Shown one piece after another: positions 12,001 to 21,410 of a stretch of 64,000 nt of DNA (position 1 is the first letter of the stretch; each line of letters starts with the position of its first letter). Location: assembly GCA_023055355.1 (NCBI GenBank), contig JALJCS010000001.1:23435881-23499880 (forward strand), read 5' to 3'. The translations under genes and the position numbers were made by a program. The notes beneath the pieces are model-generated. The model was not told the origin of the DNA. It did no database searches and worked only from the letters and a program-made list of their open reading frames with translations. The stretch is from Agelaius tricolor (taxonomy: Eukaryota > Chordata > Aves > Passeriformes > Icteridae).

Positions 12001-15000
12001 CATCTGCCAAGGTAATAATACCCTCTGCTCAGGTAAGAGCTCTGACAATACCCTTCAGCAAACACATTAGGGTTGCTCAGTTTGTTCCATCTTTTTAATG
12101 GCTTTAACCACACATATCTGTACATATTTAAGAAGAACCTTCTGCAAATACAGACATATTACTCTCAATCTTTCTTTTTCTTCTCACACCAAGAATACGT
12201 GTGCTCTTTGCATAGTTCTTTGCTGAGCCATATCAGGTGAGCTAAATTTCAAAGCAAGCCTCCCCCAATTTTTCCTATCAGCTATCCCCAAGCTGTTTTC
12301 AGCTTGGAGTCTCATAGGTCTTCTGAAACAGTCCTTGGAAAGAAAGTACAACTGTCCCTCTCCTGGTGTACAAGGATTTAGTTAGAATTTAACACACTTC
12401 AGAAGCTACAAAACAATAATTAGTAAAAAAATACTACCTCAGTTTCTATGCAAGTCTATGTGGACTTTTCCCACAATATCCAGCCCAAGATAACATTCAA
12501 CCTTGCATCTTCCAAAGCAAGAGAAAACAAATGAGCATAGGACTTTTCACTCAAGGATCCACTAGTTTCACTTTCATAAAGCCCAGTATTTGCTTTGGCT
12601 TCAACAGAAAATTCCCAAATATAAACAGAAGCAAGCAATCCCTAGGCTTCTACACATAAACTGAAAAAGCAGTTTTATGGTTTGACATGTTCACTAATCT
12701 ACTTTGGCACAATAATTTTAACCATGGATGTAACAGGTTGTGATGCCATTTCTTACTCAAGTATGTAAGAAAATATGGAAAGCAATAAAGGATGAAAACA
12801 TGGACTTCTCCCATCATGTAAAAAGCAGGCTTGAAAAGAAGCCTGCAAGGGACTAAGAAAAGCATTCAGTACAGTTTGTAGGTTTTATATTTTAAAGAAG
12901 CTGGTCGGTTGAAGCAAAGTGCTCCTAGTAAGTCATCAGCTGTTTTCACATCAATGTGAGGAGAAACTGGAGTTTTCAGGAATTCCCAATACAATCTATC
13001 AGCTTTCTGTGGCTCTGAAATCCATTTCAGATTTAAGAGCAAGTTCATGCTGAAGACATTGGCATTATTTCACTTGATGAAGAAGAAAACAAAAAACAGT
13101 CCAGAAGCTGCATGCTAAAATTATGAACACTCTCCAAATGTAACAAAGCATGTCACTGGCTCCCGGGTTGAAGGGATGAACCTGATGTCAGACAAGAGCA
13201 TCCTGTGAAGCAGAAGAACTTGGGGAGACAGGTTTATGTTAAAAACTGATATCCAGGACATTAAAAAAGTTCTCATGATTACTCAAAATTGTAACATTCC
13301 CATAATATTATTTCTTGATTTTATAATTCTGTGGAAGACAGCTTTAGACAACCAAACAACAACCACTGTTACCTGCTTACTGAATTCATCAAAATTCACA
13401 AGGGGTCCATTGTGGAATGTAGGATAGTAAAACACATATGCCAGCATCCAGGGGAAGGAGTGGGATGACTTCTGGCTAGGTGCATGCCAGCAGTACTCCA
13501 GGCTGAAGCTAGTGCAGAACAGGCAGCGGACAGACACCGTGAAGAGCAGCAGATAATATTCATTTTCAGTGTCGTACCACCTTCTCTGCAAAACAAAACA
13601 AAACCAGATCATGATTGTGCAATGCTGTGCTTTCTGCATGGCAAGACAGCAATGTCTACTCAGATCTCAGCTTTTGGGGTCAGCAGCAGGAAGAAACTAA
13701 AGCCAATAGCAGCGAGAACAAGAACCTAAAGCGAACAGCACTAAACACATGAACAACAAGCACTGACTTTTGATGGAGAAAGGTCCCCCAGAGCTACTGC
13801 AGCCAGCATAAAGAGACAACAGCTTGGTTTCAGAAACACATCAGGCTGTGAAGTACCAGGACAGCAGGAGAGCTCTTCTCACATAAATGAAACATTATCT
13901 ACCTCAGATTTAGTCCAGTACTACAATATTCAAACCAGCTGGCAACACAATTGATAGCCAAGGGACTACCAGGGCTGTAAAGAGAATCAGTCACTCCTGA
14001 GAAAACTTCAGGCTGGAAAAATGTTACTACTGAGCATTTATTGATTCTTTGACACTTGGTATCACACATTGGCCAGCAAAAAAACCAATCATGGCAAAAA
14101 ACTTGGAAACATCAGCAAATGTAACTTGGCTGACTGACAATTTGTATGGCAGCGGGCCCCTTCCTCAGCAAAGCAAATCACAAAACTGACCACACCACAA
14201 AAAGAGATTCTACATACTCATTCCCCCTCCACCTGAACATCAGGGCAACAACCCTTATAACAAATGTACTGTTTCTCCCATTGGTCCAATGAAATACAAC
14301 AGGACACTTTCTCACAACTTGTTAACAGTTTTTCTGTATCTGTACTACCCAGAAAAAGCCACTAGACAAAGAGCAAAACTGAGCTTGCTTACAGCTAATT
14401 GATGCAAGTAACTCATTTGTACAACTCAAACTGTAGGAGAAAGTCTTCCTCCCTGCAGAAGTCACAGTCACCAGTAAGTACAGGCACACTTAACTCCTGG
14501 AGTAACTCCTGGATACAAACCCAAAACCCAGCACCTTAAATTGGCATGATTAGAGTTCCAATGAAATGTGTTTAATAGAGCACTAGTGAAGTATTATCAC
14601 ACTCCAGTGCTACTGAATACCACTCACACATTAAGGGACATACTTTTATTCCAATGCACTGGCCACCATGATAGAGAAATGTGACTTTAACTGGAGAAGC
14701 TCCAGCACAAGTCACTGCAGTGCTACTGCTTAGGATTCCTCAAACCAACCCCTGCTCATACCAACTGAAGGCACAGTATGCTGCCATAGAGATAGATGCC
14801 ACTATAGACAACCACCACCATAATTAATTTGATGCTTAATTAGTCCTTCTCACATTACCTTGGTTTCTTCCACAGCTGGTATGCGTAAAGTGGCCAGAAG
14901 GATAAGAGAGCACAACCATGTCAGGAGTGACAGCTGAAACTGAGCCACAGCAAAGGAAATAGCTGCATGTAACAAAATGACAGCAAAGCCTTTGATTCCC

Positions 15001-18000
15001 AGTAACAACCAGCAGGCAGCCATTCCATAAACCATCAAGCACCATGGTTTATACTGTCAGAAAAAGAAAAGTTAACAATCTTTTAGTTTAATTATTTCTA
15101 AAGAAAAAAGGCACTCAATACCTCTGCTACCTACACAGGTTCTGCAGTAGAGACAAATATAGCCAACAGGTGAGGAACACACATGAAAAACACAGAAACC
15201 CAACTGTAACCCTGAAAGTGAAAAGGAAGATGTTTCTGTAGTAGCATCACGTGAAAACCAGAGCCTCCCTAATTTGAGGGAGAGCATAACTTCTTCCTTT
15301 CCTTCCTCAGACTAGCAGGTGTGACACCACACATAGATCATTTCCCACAATCATACAATCATTTAGCAATCATGCCAAAACCCAAGCAGCCATCACTTTA
15401 CATACTTCCATCATAAAGGAACAGCTGCACCCCTCTCATGTGTACAAATCAAACTATGCTGTTTAATGGCTTACAACAACGCAGAGGCTTTTAGAGGTTG
15501 GAGGCTGAAGTCTCCAAACATTAAGGCAACCAACCCCCACACACAATTACACACCACAGCATGAGATTTACTGCTGTCAGTGGCCTCACTGCATAGCTTC
15601 CCATGGCCACAGTAAACAAACCCATCAGAAACTCCCCACTGTGAAAAAAAATCCCTACATACCTTCTCCACCAAGAGCCTGGACATCTGTGATACCAGCA
15701 GGTGACCAGCCAGAAGCCAAAGAATACGTTCCCTTCCCCATTCAACCCAGTAGCTCCACTCAAAGTCCATGGGGTCCTGTGGCATGAAGGGAACTGGTCA
15801 CTATGTGTACCTGGCCATAAGGGACAAAGGAATACCTCCAAAATAAAATTGCTGTGTGGTACCCAACAGAACTCCCACATCTCAGGAATACCAATTCAGC
15901 AATCCAGTTGGATCACTTACAGCAGTGAACTCAGCACCATTTTCACTTCCAGTGGGGCAAAGTTCAAGAAAACAGAGCTTTAGATGGTGTAGTGACTCCT
16001 CAGCCTCACACTGGTGCTGAAGCTGAGCAACTTCAGCTCTCCTGAGGGATTCAGAGAGCAGCTCTGCCTTGGAATACCAAAAACTTCAGTAGAAAGGTAC
16101 TTTGCTGGAAGAAAAGTGTAACTCCCCATTTCAGCAAAGTCTAGTTGCAATCAGATGGAGTTAGGCCAGCTGGAGTTACCTGTGGCAGGAGATTTTTATC
16201 TAAATTAGGTAAGAGGGATCAGCCAGTAGCCCCATGTCCAACACAGAGCCTTACTAAAAGTTCACCTCAACTGCCTTAAAGCTTTCTAAAAAGCACATAT
16301 CAAAGGTCCATTACCAGCAGTGATGGCAGGCCTAAACACCAAAACACTTACACAGACATGCATTCCTGCTTTTGTGTAAGCAATCCTTAAGATTAGTTGC
16401 ATTATTTGCTTTTGACCTCACAAACTTTTGAAGAAATGCAAGCAAGCGGAGTAGGGATGTGGTTTTTTGTTTGGGGTAGAGGACTGCCAGTTTTCTTACT
16501 GTTTTAGTTTTGGTTTTTTTAATACCAACTATGTTTCTTTAAGACCTTACACCTTAAAATCTGTTCTCCTCTATGCTGTACTACAGGCCAACCAAGAGAA
16601 AAACGTGTTAATTGACATTAAGGATTATCCAAATCACCCAGTAAGAAGAAAAAGGGGGAGAAGGCGCAAGAAGTGTCAAGGTTGATCAGAGTTTTAAGGC
16701 CAAACAGTAAAATAGAGGGTTATCAAGATAAATAGCAAAGGATAAACACTTAAGCCAGGGATCAAGAAAAGAAACAGAACTTTGGTTTTGATTATTAGAT
16801 CCAGACACACCCAGCCAGTCTCTCTTCCCCATCAGAAACATCAGACTAAAATTAACTATAAAGATTCAAATCTGCATGTTACTATAAACTTCTAAAGCTA
16901 AATCAGAAGCTTGGATGTACAAAGGGCAGGGAGGCATGATTAGTCCCACAAAGCAAGACACTGTCACCCCTCCTACCTTTTTTAGCCCCCGAAAGAGAAT
17001 CCCTGGGTCCAGCCCAAACCTTCTGTCCATTGCAGCTTCATACTCTGAGGGAAGAGCAAACCTTTGATAAGGACACAGCAGCCAGAGCAGGAAGAGTCAG
17101 GGGTGGGTTCTTTGCTGCTCAAGAGCAACACCTCCCCATGTGGTCTCCAGCAGTGAGGATACCCATATCCAGGGAAGGGCAAGTCTCCACGTCCCTGCTC
17201 ACTAGGTGGGGAGCCCAGCTGCACCACAGCTGTGCCCCATAGTAGTGGCAAAGCAGTTTCCCAGAACCAGTGTTTTGATTCCCCCTGGCCATAGGGACAG
17301 TAGCAGCAACACCCACCTTTTAGCACACAAGACCTGCACTAATCCTCACTCACCGTTTTCCAGAACTGCCTAGTGTCTCCCACCAGAGCAGAAGGGGGAC
17401 ACAGACTCAAGAGTGGCCAGTACAGCCAAAACAGGGAAGAGCTGCTCAGAGAAGCTGCCTCTAGAGCCCACTGCCACCACACTTTGCCACTTCTGCAGAA
17501 GACTTGCTGGGTACAGGACCATGGGTGCACAGCTTTGTACCCAGTTACAAAGAATACTAAAACCTACGTGTACAATGTTTACAATTACTTTCCAATAACT
17601 ATCATCTATGTTAGACAGTGAGCTTCTACTCTAAACCAATCTAAAAGGGCCAACATCACAGCAGAAGATGAAGGCCAAGAAGAAGAAAGGCTAGACACAC
17701 CCAGATTCTTCCATCTTGCCACCTGAACCCCCATTGTAAAAACCCCAAAAATCTATTTTTCACTCTGTGATAAATTCACTATCATTCTACTTAAACTTTC
17801 GTGGCATGTAATTCTTCATGTAAGGTTGGTAATTGTTTTTTCTAAAGGCTAAATCAAAGGCACAGGGGTCTTGGGCTCTATGCCAAAGTCTCTGAGCCCC
17901 CTGGGCAGGGGCTCGAGTCCTGCAGGGCAGTTAGAGGAACTTCTTGGGTTCCAACAACAGAACTTCTTCCACTGCTCTGCAAACGCCTATCTGGCACTTC

Positions 18001-18948
18001 TGTTCTTCCTTTGAGTGCTTTCAAGAGCCAGGTAGTCATTAATGTAGAACTTTGTTAACTAAAGCCTAATAAGATGGAATATATATTCTCTGCAAAGCCT
18101 CTGTAGCTTGTTATACTTTTATACAACCTTTATACTTTTTATACAACCTTTATTTCCATTTAAATACCAATGTGCAATAACACAGCTTCTTTTCATCTAC
18201 AAATTGTACTTAATTTGTTTAAAATCCCGCCCTTGCTCTGCAATACATAGGTCCACAGCTCCAAACCAAGCCACCACAGCAGGTACCAAGAGGTTACACA
18301 AGGCAGAAGTAGGTGTTTGGAAACAAGCTGACCACAAAACTCTACAGACAACCCAACCATTGCTCTGAGTCCTGCACGAGAGCTCCAGGCAGGGAGCACC
18401 AACTTGCCCTAGGGCCTCTCTAGGTTCAGAGCCTGGCAAGTACCATCAGAAGGCACAGCTGCTTCTGAACCACCCACCTGCAAGGGGCTGTTGGTGACTA
18501 CCCATGGAAAACAAGAGAATTCAAACCAAACTTTCCTGAATTTTCCCTATCTGAGTAGCTGAGCTTCAGAGGTCTCCCTCATCTTTTCCGTGACAGCCAC
18601 GTCCGAGTACAGCATTACCGAGGGCAGTCCTAGCACTTAAAGGCAAAAAAGCCCTGGGACAAAGCTCTCAGCTCAGGTGGCATCTGCCTACTGCTTCCTC
18701 GCACAGAGCAGGCTGGCAGCTGGGAAGAACACGGGGGCTCCTCGCACAGGAACAAAGTAGAAAGCGACCAGAGAGGAGAACTCACACCAAACAGCCTGGC
18801 CAGCCACGGGCGGGAAGCTGTGCCCGAGCGAGCCCGCCCACGTCGCACACTTACTTCGGGACACTTGGTGCGCCTCGTAGAAAGCGTAGAGGTGGGAGCC
18901 CACGGTCAGGAGCCCGTAGAGGCACAGCTCCCAGGCCGGCAGCAGCAT
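1097..18948 (-). CDS. HHAT: Hedgehog acyltransferase, 5' part (seven coding exons; 3' end off window)
   Basis: HHAT is the ER-membrane MBOAT enzyme that attaches palmitate to the N-terminal Cys of Hedgehog proteins. The spliced coding parts are 18948-18855, 17044-16977, 15776-15663, 15053-14859, 13585-13373, 10800-10629 and 1247-1097. They total 1007 nt, which is 335 codons plus two bases. Each junction has GT/AG ends, the phases match, and the product follows human HHAT (493 aa) almost without gaps. Recognisable blocks include DFEWSYWVEWG, RRWYDTENEYYLL, SFPWMLAYVFYYP, LAELMIHLMYIHALYSS and GGLALAQVLFFYVKYLVL. The protein is hydrophobic throughout, as expected for a multi-pass enzyme. The equivalent of human Cys324, the haem-linked and palmitoylated Cys, is present as the second C of PALPCCVS. 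The human Asp339 and His379 regions are encoded left of position 1. Gene identity is very secure; exon borders were assigned by eye. Confidence 0.97.
1241..1325. repeat. Two-copy tandem duplication spanning the exon 8 splice acceptor
   Basis: Copy one is 1241-1281 and copy two is 1282-1325. Both start AGGCCACCTAAAAG on the plus strand and end CATACAGTAA. They differ only by one A in the A-run and a TTT insertion. Each copy contains a complete polypyrimidine tract, the AG and the first seven exon bases (GTGGCCT on the minus strand). The near identity argues for a recent event. Confidence 0.92.
1822..2282 (+). mobile_element. Solo LTR of an avian endogenous retrovirus (in HHAT intron 7)
   Basis: The stretch from TGCCTTGTGAAGGCTGACC to CTAAAATCTAAGGCATCA is a repeat I recognise from songbird genomes. 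Internal landmarks are GGCCTCAATGGATACACC, CTTTTATAAGTTTTGG (a TATA-like box at about 1998-2006) and GAAGAGAGCTTACCATCCC. A 20-bp unit, GCAGTACAGAATCTGAAAAA, is repeated twice near the 3' end. No internal viral genes or second LTR lie nearby, so it is a solo LTR or fragment. Boundaries and subfamily are uncertain. Confidence 0.75.
2979..3010. repeat. T11-G21 homopolymer pair
   Basis: Eleven T are followed directly by 21 uninterrupted G on the plus strand, inside HHAT intron 7. The transcript strand carries C21 A11. The exact G count in an assembly is prone to error. Confidence 0.9.
5341..5440 (+). mobile_element. CR1 LINE 3'-end fragment
   Basis: The segment GTGGTCTAGTGGAAGG, then GGGGTTGGAATTGGATGATC, then TCCCTTCCAACCCAAACCAT is the typical avian CR1 3' terminus in sense orientation. 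It is 5'-truncated, as is usual, and ends in a decayed TATATGAAAATAT tail. Confidence 0.8.
5532..6098 (+). mobile_element. Solo ERV LTR in HHAT intron 7
   Basis: It is recognised as a common avian LTR from landmarks in order: ACTGGGATAGAGTTAATTTT, GGGGCTGTGTTTTGGATTTG, CAAGGTCTTTTCTGCTCCTC, GACAGCTGACC, CATTTGTCTTCCAAAGTAACC, CCTTGTTTTGCTTTGCTTG and CTATTAAACTGTCTTTATCTC. It ends near GGGATTAAGCCACAAT. ATTAAA at about 5966 is probably the LTR polyadenylation signal. The place where I expect a TATA-type box reads CATCTGAAG, so the LTR promoter looks decayed. TTGCA and ATGCA flank the element and may be a worn target-site duplication. Confidence 0.82.
10629..10800 (-). CDS. HHAT: HHAT exon 7
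   Basis: The exon has 172 nt, acceptor TTCTTTAG and donor TTGG|GTGAGT, phase 0 in and 1 out. It begins MRRQEAFSVKTNLIILIVG and continues FFWWCLAELMIHLMYIHALY then SSALPLESASYWALG. Human has WWWLAELMAHLMYMHAIYSS at the same place. The residue aligned with the palmitoylated human Cys242 is Ile here (NLIILI against ASLCVL). A new Cys appears in WWC where human has WWW. Confidence 0.96.
10801..13372 (-). other. HHAT intron 6
   Basis: A 2572-bp intron. A stretch at about 11515-11960 may be an old LTR (separate entry). Otherwise no repeat or exon is recognised. Confidence 0.6.
11515..11960 (+). mobile_element. Possible degraded LTR
   Basis: A polyadenylation-like context (ATCAATAAAGATTCTCTTTG at about 11922-11941) is followed by a TGTGCATC stretch, which resembles the R/U5 part of an ERV LTR. 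The start is not definable and I cannot name the family. It may be ordinary intron sequence. Confidence 0.3.
13373..13585 (-). CDS. HHAT: HHAT exon 6
   Basis: The exon has 213 nt (71 codons), phase 0/0, acceptor TTTTGCAG and donor CAG|GTAACA. It encodes RRWYDTENEYYLLLF, then VRCLFCTSFSLEYCWH, SFPWMLAYVFYYPTFHNGPL and NFDEFSKQ. The Cys in LEYCW corresponds to human Cys188, one of the reported palmitoylation sites. The YVFYYP..HNGP block is a hallmark of the MBOAT fold entrance and is essentially unchanged from human. Confidence 0.97.
13586..14858 (-). other. HHAT intron 5
   Basis: A 1273-bp intron of unique-looking sequence. Nothing further is recognised on either strand. Confidence 0.6.
14859..15053 (-). 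CDS. HHAT: HHAT exon 5
   Basis: The exon has 195 nt (65 codons), phase 0/0, acceptor TTCTGACAG and donor AAG|GTAATG. The product begins YKPWCLMVYGMAACW, continues through two hydrophobic stretches (FAVILLHAAISFAVAQF and LLTWLCSLILLATL) and ends AVEETK. Human HHAT has the matching PWILMLYGMWACW, ISFCVAQF and LLTWLCSLLLLSTL blocks. It encodes transmembrane and re-entrant segments of the N-terminal half. Confidence 0.96.
15054..15662 (-). other. HHAT intron 4
   Basis: A 609-bp intron. The HHAT reading frame of exon 4 runs open past its donor to about 15471. Residues after LLVEK do not match HHAT, so this is read-through and not exon. Confidence 0.65.
15663..15776 (-). CDS. HHAT: HHAT exon 4
   Basis: The exon has 114 nt (38 codons), phase 0 on both sides, acceptor GCCACAG and donor AAG|GTATGT. 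It encodes DPMDFEWSYWVEWGRER followed by a hydrophobic segment, ILWLLAGHLLVSQMSRLLVEK. It aligns with human DATDFEWSFWMEWGKQW and onwards. The W-rich FEWSYWVEW motif is strongly conserved and is the clearest single identifier of HHAT in this window. Confidence 0.96.
15777..16976 (-). other. HHAT intron 3
   Basis: A 1200-bp intron with no recognisable repeat, RNA gene or exon. Confidence 0.6.
16977..17044 (-). CDS. HHAT: HHAT exon 3
   Basis: A short 68-nt exon lies between acceptor TTCCCTCAG and donor AAG|GTAGGA. With the single base left from exon 2 it encodes K then YEAAMDRRFGLDPG and ILFRGLKK. This aligns with the human segment that ends TLFGGLKK. The phase (1 in, 0 out) fits both neighbours. 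The segment is the least conserved of the visible protein, as expected for a luminal or cytosolic loop between the first two membrane segments. Confidence 0.92.
17045..18854 (-). other. HHAT intron 2
   Basis: An 1810-bp intron. It contains a probable LTR at about 17500-17958. Just beyond it, at 18111-18154, a short direct repeat of ATAC(T)TTTTATACAACCTTTAT occurs twice. Confidence 0.65.
17500..17958 (+). mobile_element. ERV LTR (passerine type) in HHAT intron 2
   Basis: Landmarks I associate with a songbird ERV LTR appear in order: GTTAGACAGTGAGCTTCTAC, CTCTAAACCAATCTAAAAGG, GGCTAGACACACCCAGATTC, CTATTTTTCACTCTGTGATA, GGCATGTAATTCTTCATGTA, AGGCACAGGGGTCTTGGGCT and GGGCAGGGGCTCGAGTCCTG. It ends near GGGTTCCAACA. 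It looks little decayed, suggesting a fairly young insertion. The left boundary and orientation are uncertain. Confidence 0.6.
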
Positions 18949-18979
18949 GGGCACGGAGCTGCTCCCGCCGGCCGCCTCC
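18855..18979 (-). CDS. HHAT: HHAT exon 2, first coding exon (coding 18948-18855)
   Basis: The exon follows the acceptor CCGCAG at 18982-18980. Translation starts at the ATG at 18948 and yields a 31-residue segment beginning MLLPAWELCLYGLL, aligned with human MLPRWELALYLLA. It includes the first hydrophobic segment (about residues 6-23) and ends ...HQVSR plus one base. The donor is A|GTAAGT at 18854. The Kozak context is weak (C at -3, C at +4), but this ATG matches the human N-terminus. An in-frame open stretch continues upstream through intron 1; I consider it non-coding. Confidence 0.93.
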
Positions 18980-19301
18980 CTGCGGGGAAAGAGAGAACGG
19001 GAGCGGTGTCCTGGCGGAGAGCAGACGGGCACCGAGCAGCGGGACACGGCACCGCGGCTCCAGGAGCCCGCGCTCGCTGCCGGGCCCGGGCTCAGGGGCG
19101 GCCCCGCTCCGCTCCGCCCGCAGCTACCGGCAGGGCAGGCGAGCCATGCCCGGCCGCGCCGGCTGCAGAGGCCGCGGGTCCGAGGGCTCGGCACGGCCCG
19201 CGGCCGGCGGGACCCTCGAGACAGAACCAGGACCGGATCCCGGCCGCTCTCACCCACCCGGGACAGACGGGAAGGGAGGGGAGAGGCCGCTGCCTCCTTA
19301 C

Positions 19302-19560
19302 CTGAGGAGGGCTGTGCCGCCGGGAGAGGAAGGAGAGGAAGGAGCGGCAGCAGCGGGCTCGGGCGGGCTGAGCGCAGGCTCCACACCCGCAGGCGGGAAG
19401 GCGACCCCGCGCCCGGCCGCTCCCGCCACTGGAGCGACCCCGCGGCCGCCGTGCCCGGGGTCCGCCCCGCGGAGGGACGGCAGGGGCGGAGCGGGGCGGA
19501 GCCGGGCGGCCGGCGCTGCGCGCCCGCGGCCGAACGCTGGGCGGCGCTGCAGCCCGCTCG
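19302..19560 (-). other. HHAT: HHAT non-coding exon 1 (5' UTR; 5' boundary uncertain)
   Basis: A strong donor reads CTCAG|GTAAGG on the minus strand, with the last exon base at 19302. It pairs with a good acceptor (polypyrimidine tract then CCGCAG) just before 18979. This implies an untranslated first exon and a 322-bp intron, and human HHAT also begins with a non-coding exon. The outer limit at 19560 is only the edge of the CpG island. Long open frames run through this exon in several phases because the sequence is GC-rich and stop-poor. Confidence 0.6.
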
Positions 19561-20130
19561 CCACGGGGTGTGCGCGGCTACAGGGTCGGCGTAGGCAGGT
19601 AGGGGGTGTGCGTACACTGCGGGGGACAAATACACAGCTGCGGGGGTAAATACACCTATGGGGTGTAAATACACTTATAGGGTGTGCATGCAGAGCTACG
19701 GGGTGTAAATACACTTATAGGGTGTGCATGCATACACCCACGGGGTGTAAATGCACTTACAGGGTGTGCGTACACCCACAGGGTGTAAATATACAGCTAC
19801 AGGGCATAAATACACAGCTACGGGGTGTAAATACACTTATAGGGTGTGCATACACCCACGGGGTGTAAATATACAGCTACAGGGTGTAAATACACAGCTA
19901 CGGGGTGTAAATACACTTATAGGGTGTGCATACACCCACGGGGTGTAAATACACAGCTACGGGGTGTAAATACACAGCTACAGGGTGTAAATACACAGCC
20001 ACAGGGTGTAAATACCCCTAGAGGGCATGCATACACCTACAGGGTGTCAATACACTCATAGGTTTTGCACACAGCTACAGAGTGCAGACACACAGGGTTC
20101 ACACACACCTCCAGCCTGCACACACCACCC
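19561..20130. repeat. Minisatellite of 19-21 bp units next to the HHAT promoter
   Basis: Roughly 27 head-to-tail units are present. The two main forms are GGGTGTAAATACACAGCTAC and a GGGTGTGCATACACCCAC variant. Units near the CpG island keep CG dinucleotides (GCTGCGGGGG, TGTGCGTAC) and units farther away are increasingly CpG-poor. Open frames across it encode only a 7-residue periodic peptide (GVNTQLQ-type) and are not considered genes. Confidence 0.95.
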
Positions 20131-20666
20131 CAGGGTGTCCATAACAGCCTTTCACAGCCTTCTCGCCCACTCTCACCGGAGTACAAGGCACATTTATGCT
20201 GGGACACTGTTTTTACCATTATCACGGCACAATCTGATAAATCGGCAGGTCTGAACAGCACCACCAAAGCAAGAGCATGAGGCTGGAAATGCTGATGGTG
20301 ACAACTCCCTCCTGGATCAACCTGCATTTTAGCAAGTGCTTCCTCCTCCTGGCACTGCAGACATGACTAATGAACCTCACTGTTCCTAGAATGAAAAGCA
20401 TACTTACTTTCCAATCCCAAAGGTTCTGAGCAATCTATGCTCATCTGATCTTGCACTGACTTTTAATCCTCACTGTTGCTGAGATCAGTGGTGTCATATT
20501 TTAATGGGGGGAAATACTTCATATCCTATAGGACATTTTCTTGCTAGATCTTAAAGTTCCTCTTGCAAAATAATATTTCTGTTCCCCTGATCACCTGGCT
20601 GCACCCTCCAATTCCTGTTTCTGGATCTTTGAAAGCCAGACTTCTACCTAATACTCCAGATGAAGG
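20131..20666. other. Intergenic stretch, nothing recognised
   Basis: Unique sequence between the promoter minisatellite and a CR1 element. No gene, RNA or repeat is recognised. Confidence 0.5.
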
Positions 20667-21410
20667 CATAGAATCAAAGAATCACAGAATCATTAAGGTT
20701 GGAATAAAACCTCCAAGATCATTGAGTCCAACCTTTGGGCTGAATACCACCATGTCAATTAAACCATAGTGCTAAGTGCCACAACCAGTCATTTCTTCAA
20801 CACTTCTGGGAAGGGTGGCTCCACCACCTCCCTAGGCAGCCAGTTCTAATGCTTAACTACCCTTTTCATGAAGAAATTCTTCCCAATGTCCAACCTGAAG
20901 CTCCCCTGGTGGAGGTTGATGCTATGTCCTCTTGTCTTGTCAGGAATTTCCTGGGAGAAGAGACTGACAGTGCCCTGGCTGCACCCTCCTTTCAGGCAGT
21001 TGAAGAGGGTGATACAGCCCCCTTGAGCATCATCTTTCCAGGGTGGACACCTCCAGCTCCCTCTGCTGCTCCTCACAGGACTCATTCTCCCGACTTTTCA
21101 CAAGCTCCATTGCCCTTCTCTGAACATGATCCAGTGCCTCAACACCTTACTTGTCGTGAGGGGCTAAGAACTGGACACAGCACTCAAGGTGTGGCCTCAT
21201 CATTGCCCAGTACAGGACAATCCCTGCCCTAGTCCTGCTGGCCACACTATTGCTGGTACAAGCCAGAATGCCATTGGCCCTCTTGACCACCTGGCCACAC
21301 GCTGGCTCATGTTCAGCTGGCTCTCAGCCAGCACCCCTGGATCCTTTTCCACTGCGCCGTTTTCCAGCCACTCAGCTCCAGTTATCAGTCCCATCAGTAC
21401 AAGGAGTTGT
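20667..21410 (-). mobile_element. CR1 LINE, 5'-truncated, about 740 bp
   Basis: The left edge (AATCACAGAATCATTAAGG, then ATTGAGTCCAACC) is the CR1 3' terminus read in reverse. On the minus strand the 3' part of ORF2 is visible with FRLDIGKNFFMKRVVKH, the usual CR1 ORF2 C-terminal motif, interrupted by stops. Further right are familiar CR1 blocks such as AACTGGACACAGCACTCAAG and GGTGTGGCCTCATCATTGCC. The element is dead; its 5' end is near 21410 but not sharp. Confidence 0.9.

Larger units (their letters stand above)
18790..19560 (-). promoter_or_regulatory. HHAT: CpG-island promoter of HHAT
   Basis: This is the most CpG-dense stretch of the window, with many CG dinucleotides and GC-only runs. 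It covers the predicted non-coding exon 1, intron 1 and the first coding exon. Two GGGGCGGA GC boxes (Sp1-type) lie at 19483-19490 and 19493-19500. No TATA box is evident, which fits a dispersed housekeeping-type promoter. The transcription start cannot be placed from sequence alone; it should lie between about 19310 and 19560. The island ends abruptly at the start of a minisatellite on its upstream side. Confidence 0.85.

Noticed and set aside
18688..19674. 328-residue open frame on the minus strand containing the HHAT start
   Set aside because: Only the segment from the ATG at 18948 to 18855 is coding. The rest is intron 1, 5' UTR and island sequence that is stop-poor because of its GC content, and the 3' part reads past the exon 2 donor.
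19751..20061. Repetitive open frames encoding GVNTQLQ-like heptads
   Set aside because: They are translations of a 21-bp minisatellite; the period is a multiple of three, so frames stay open without coding.
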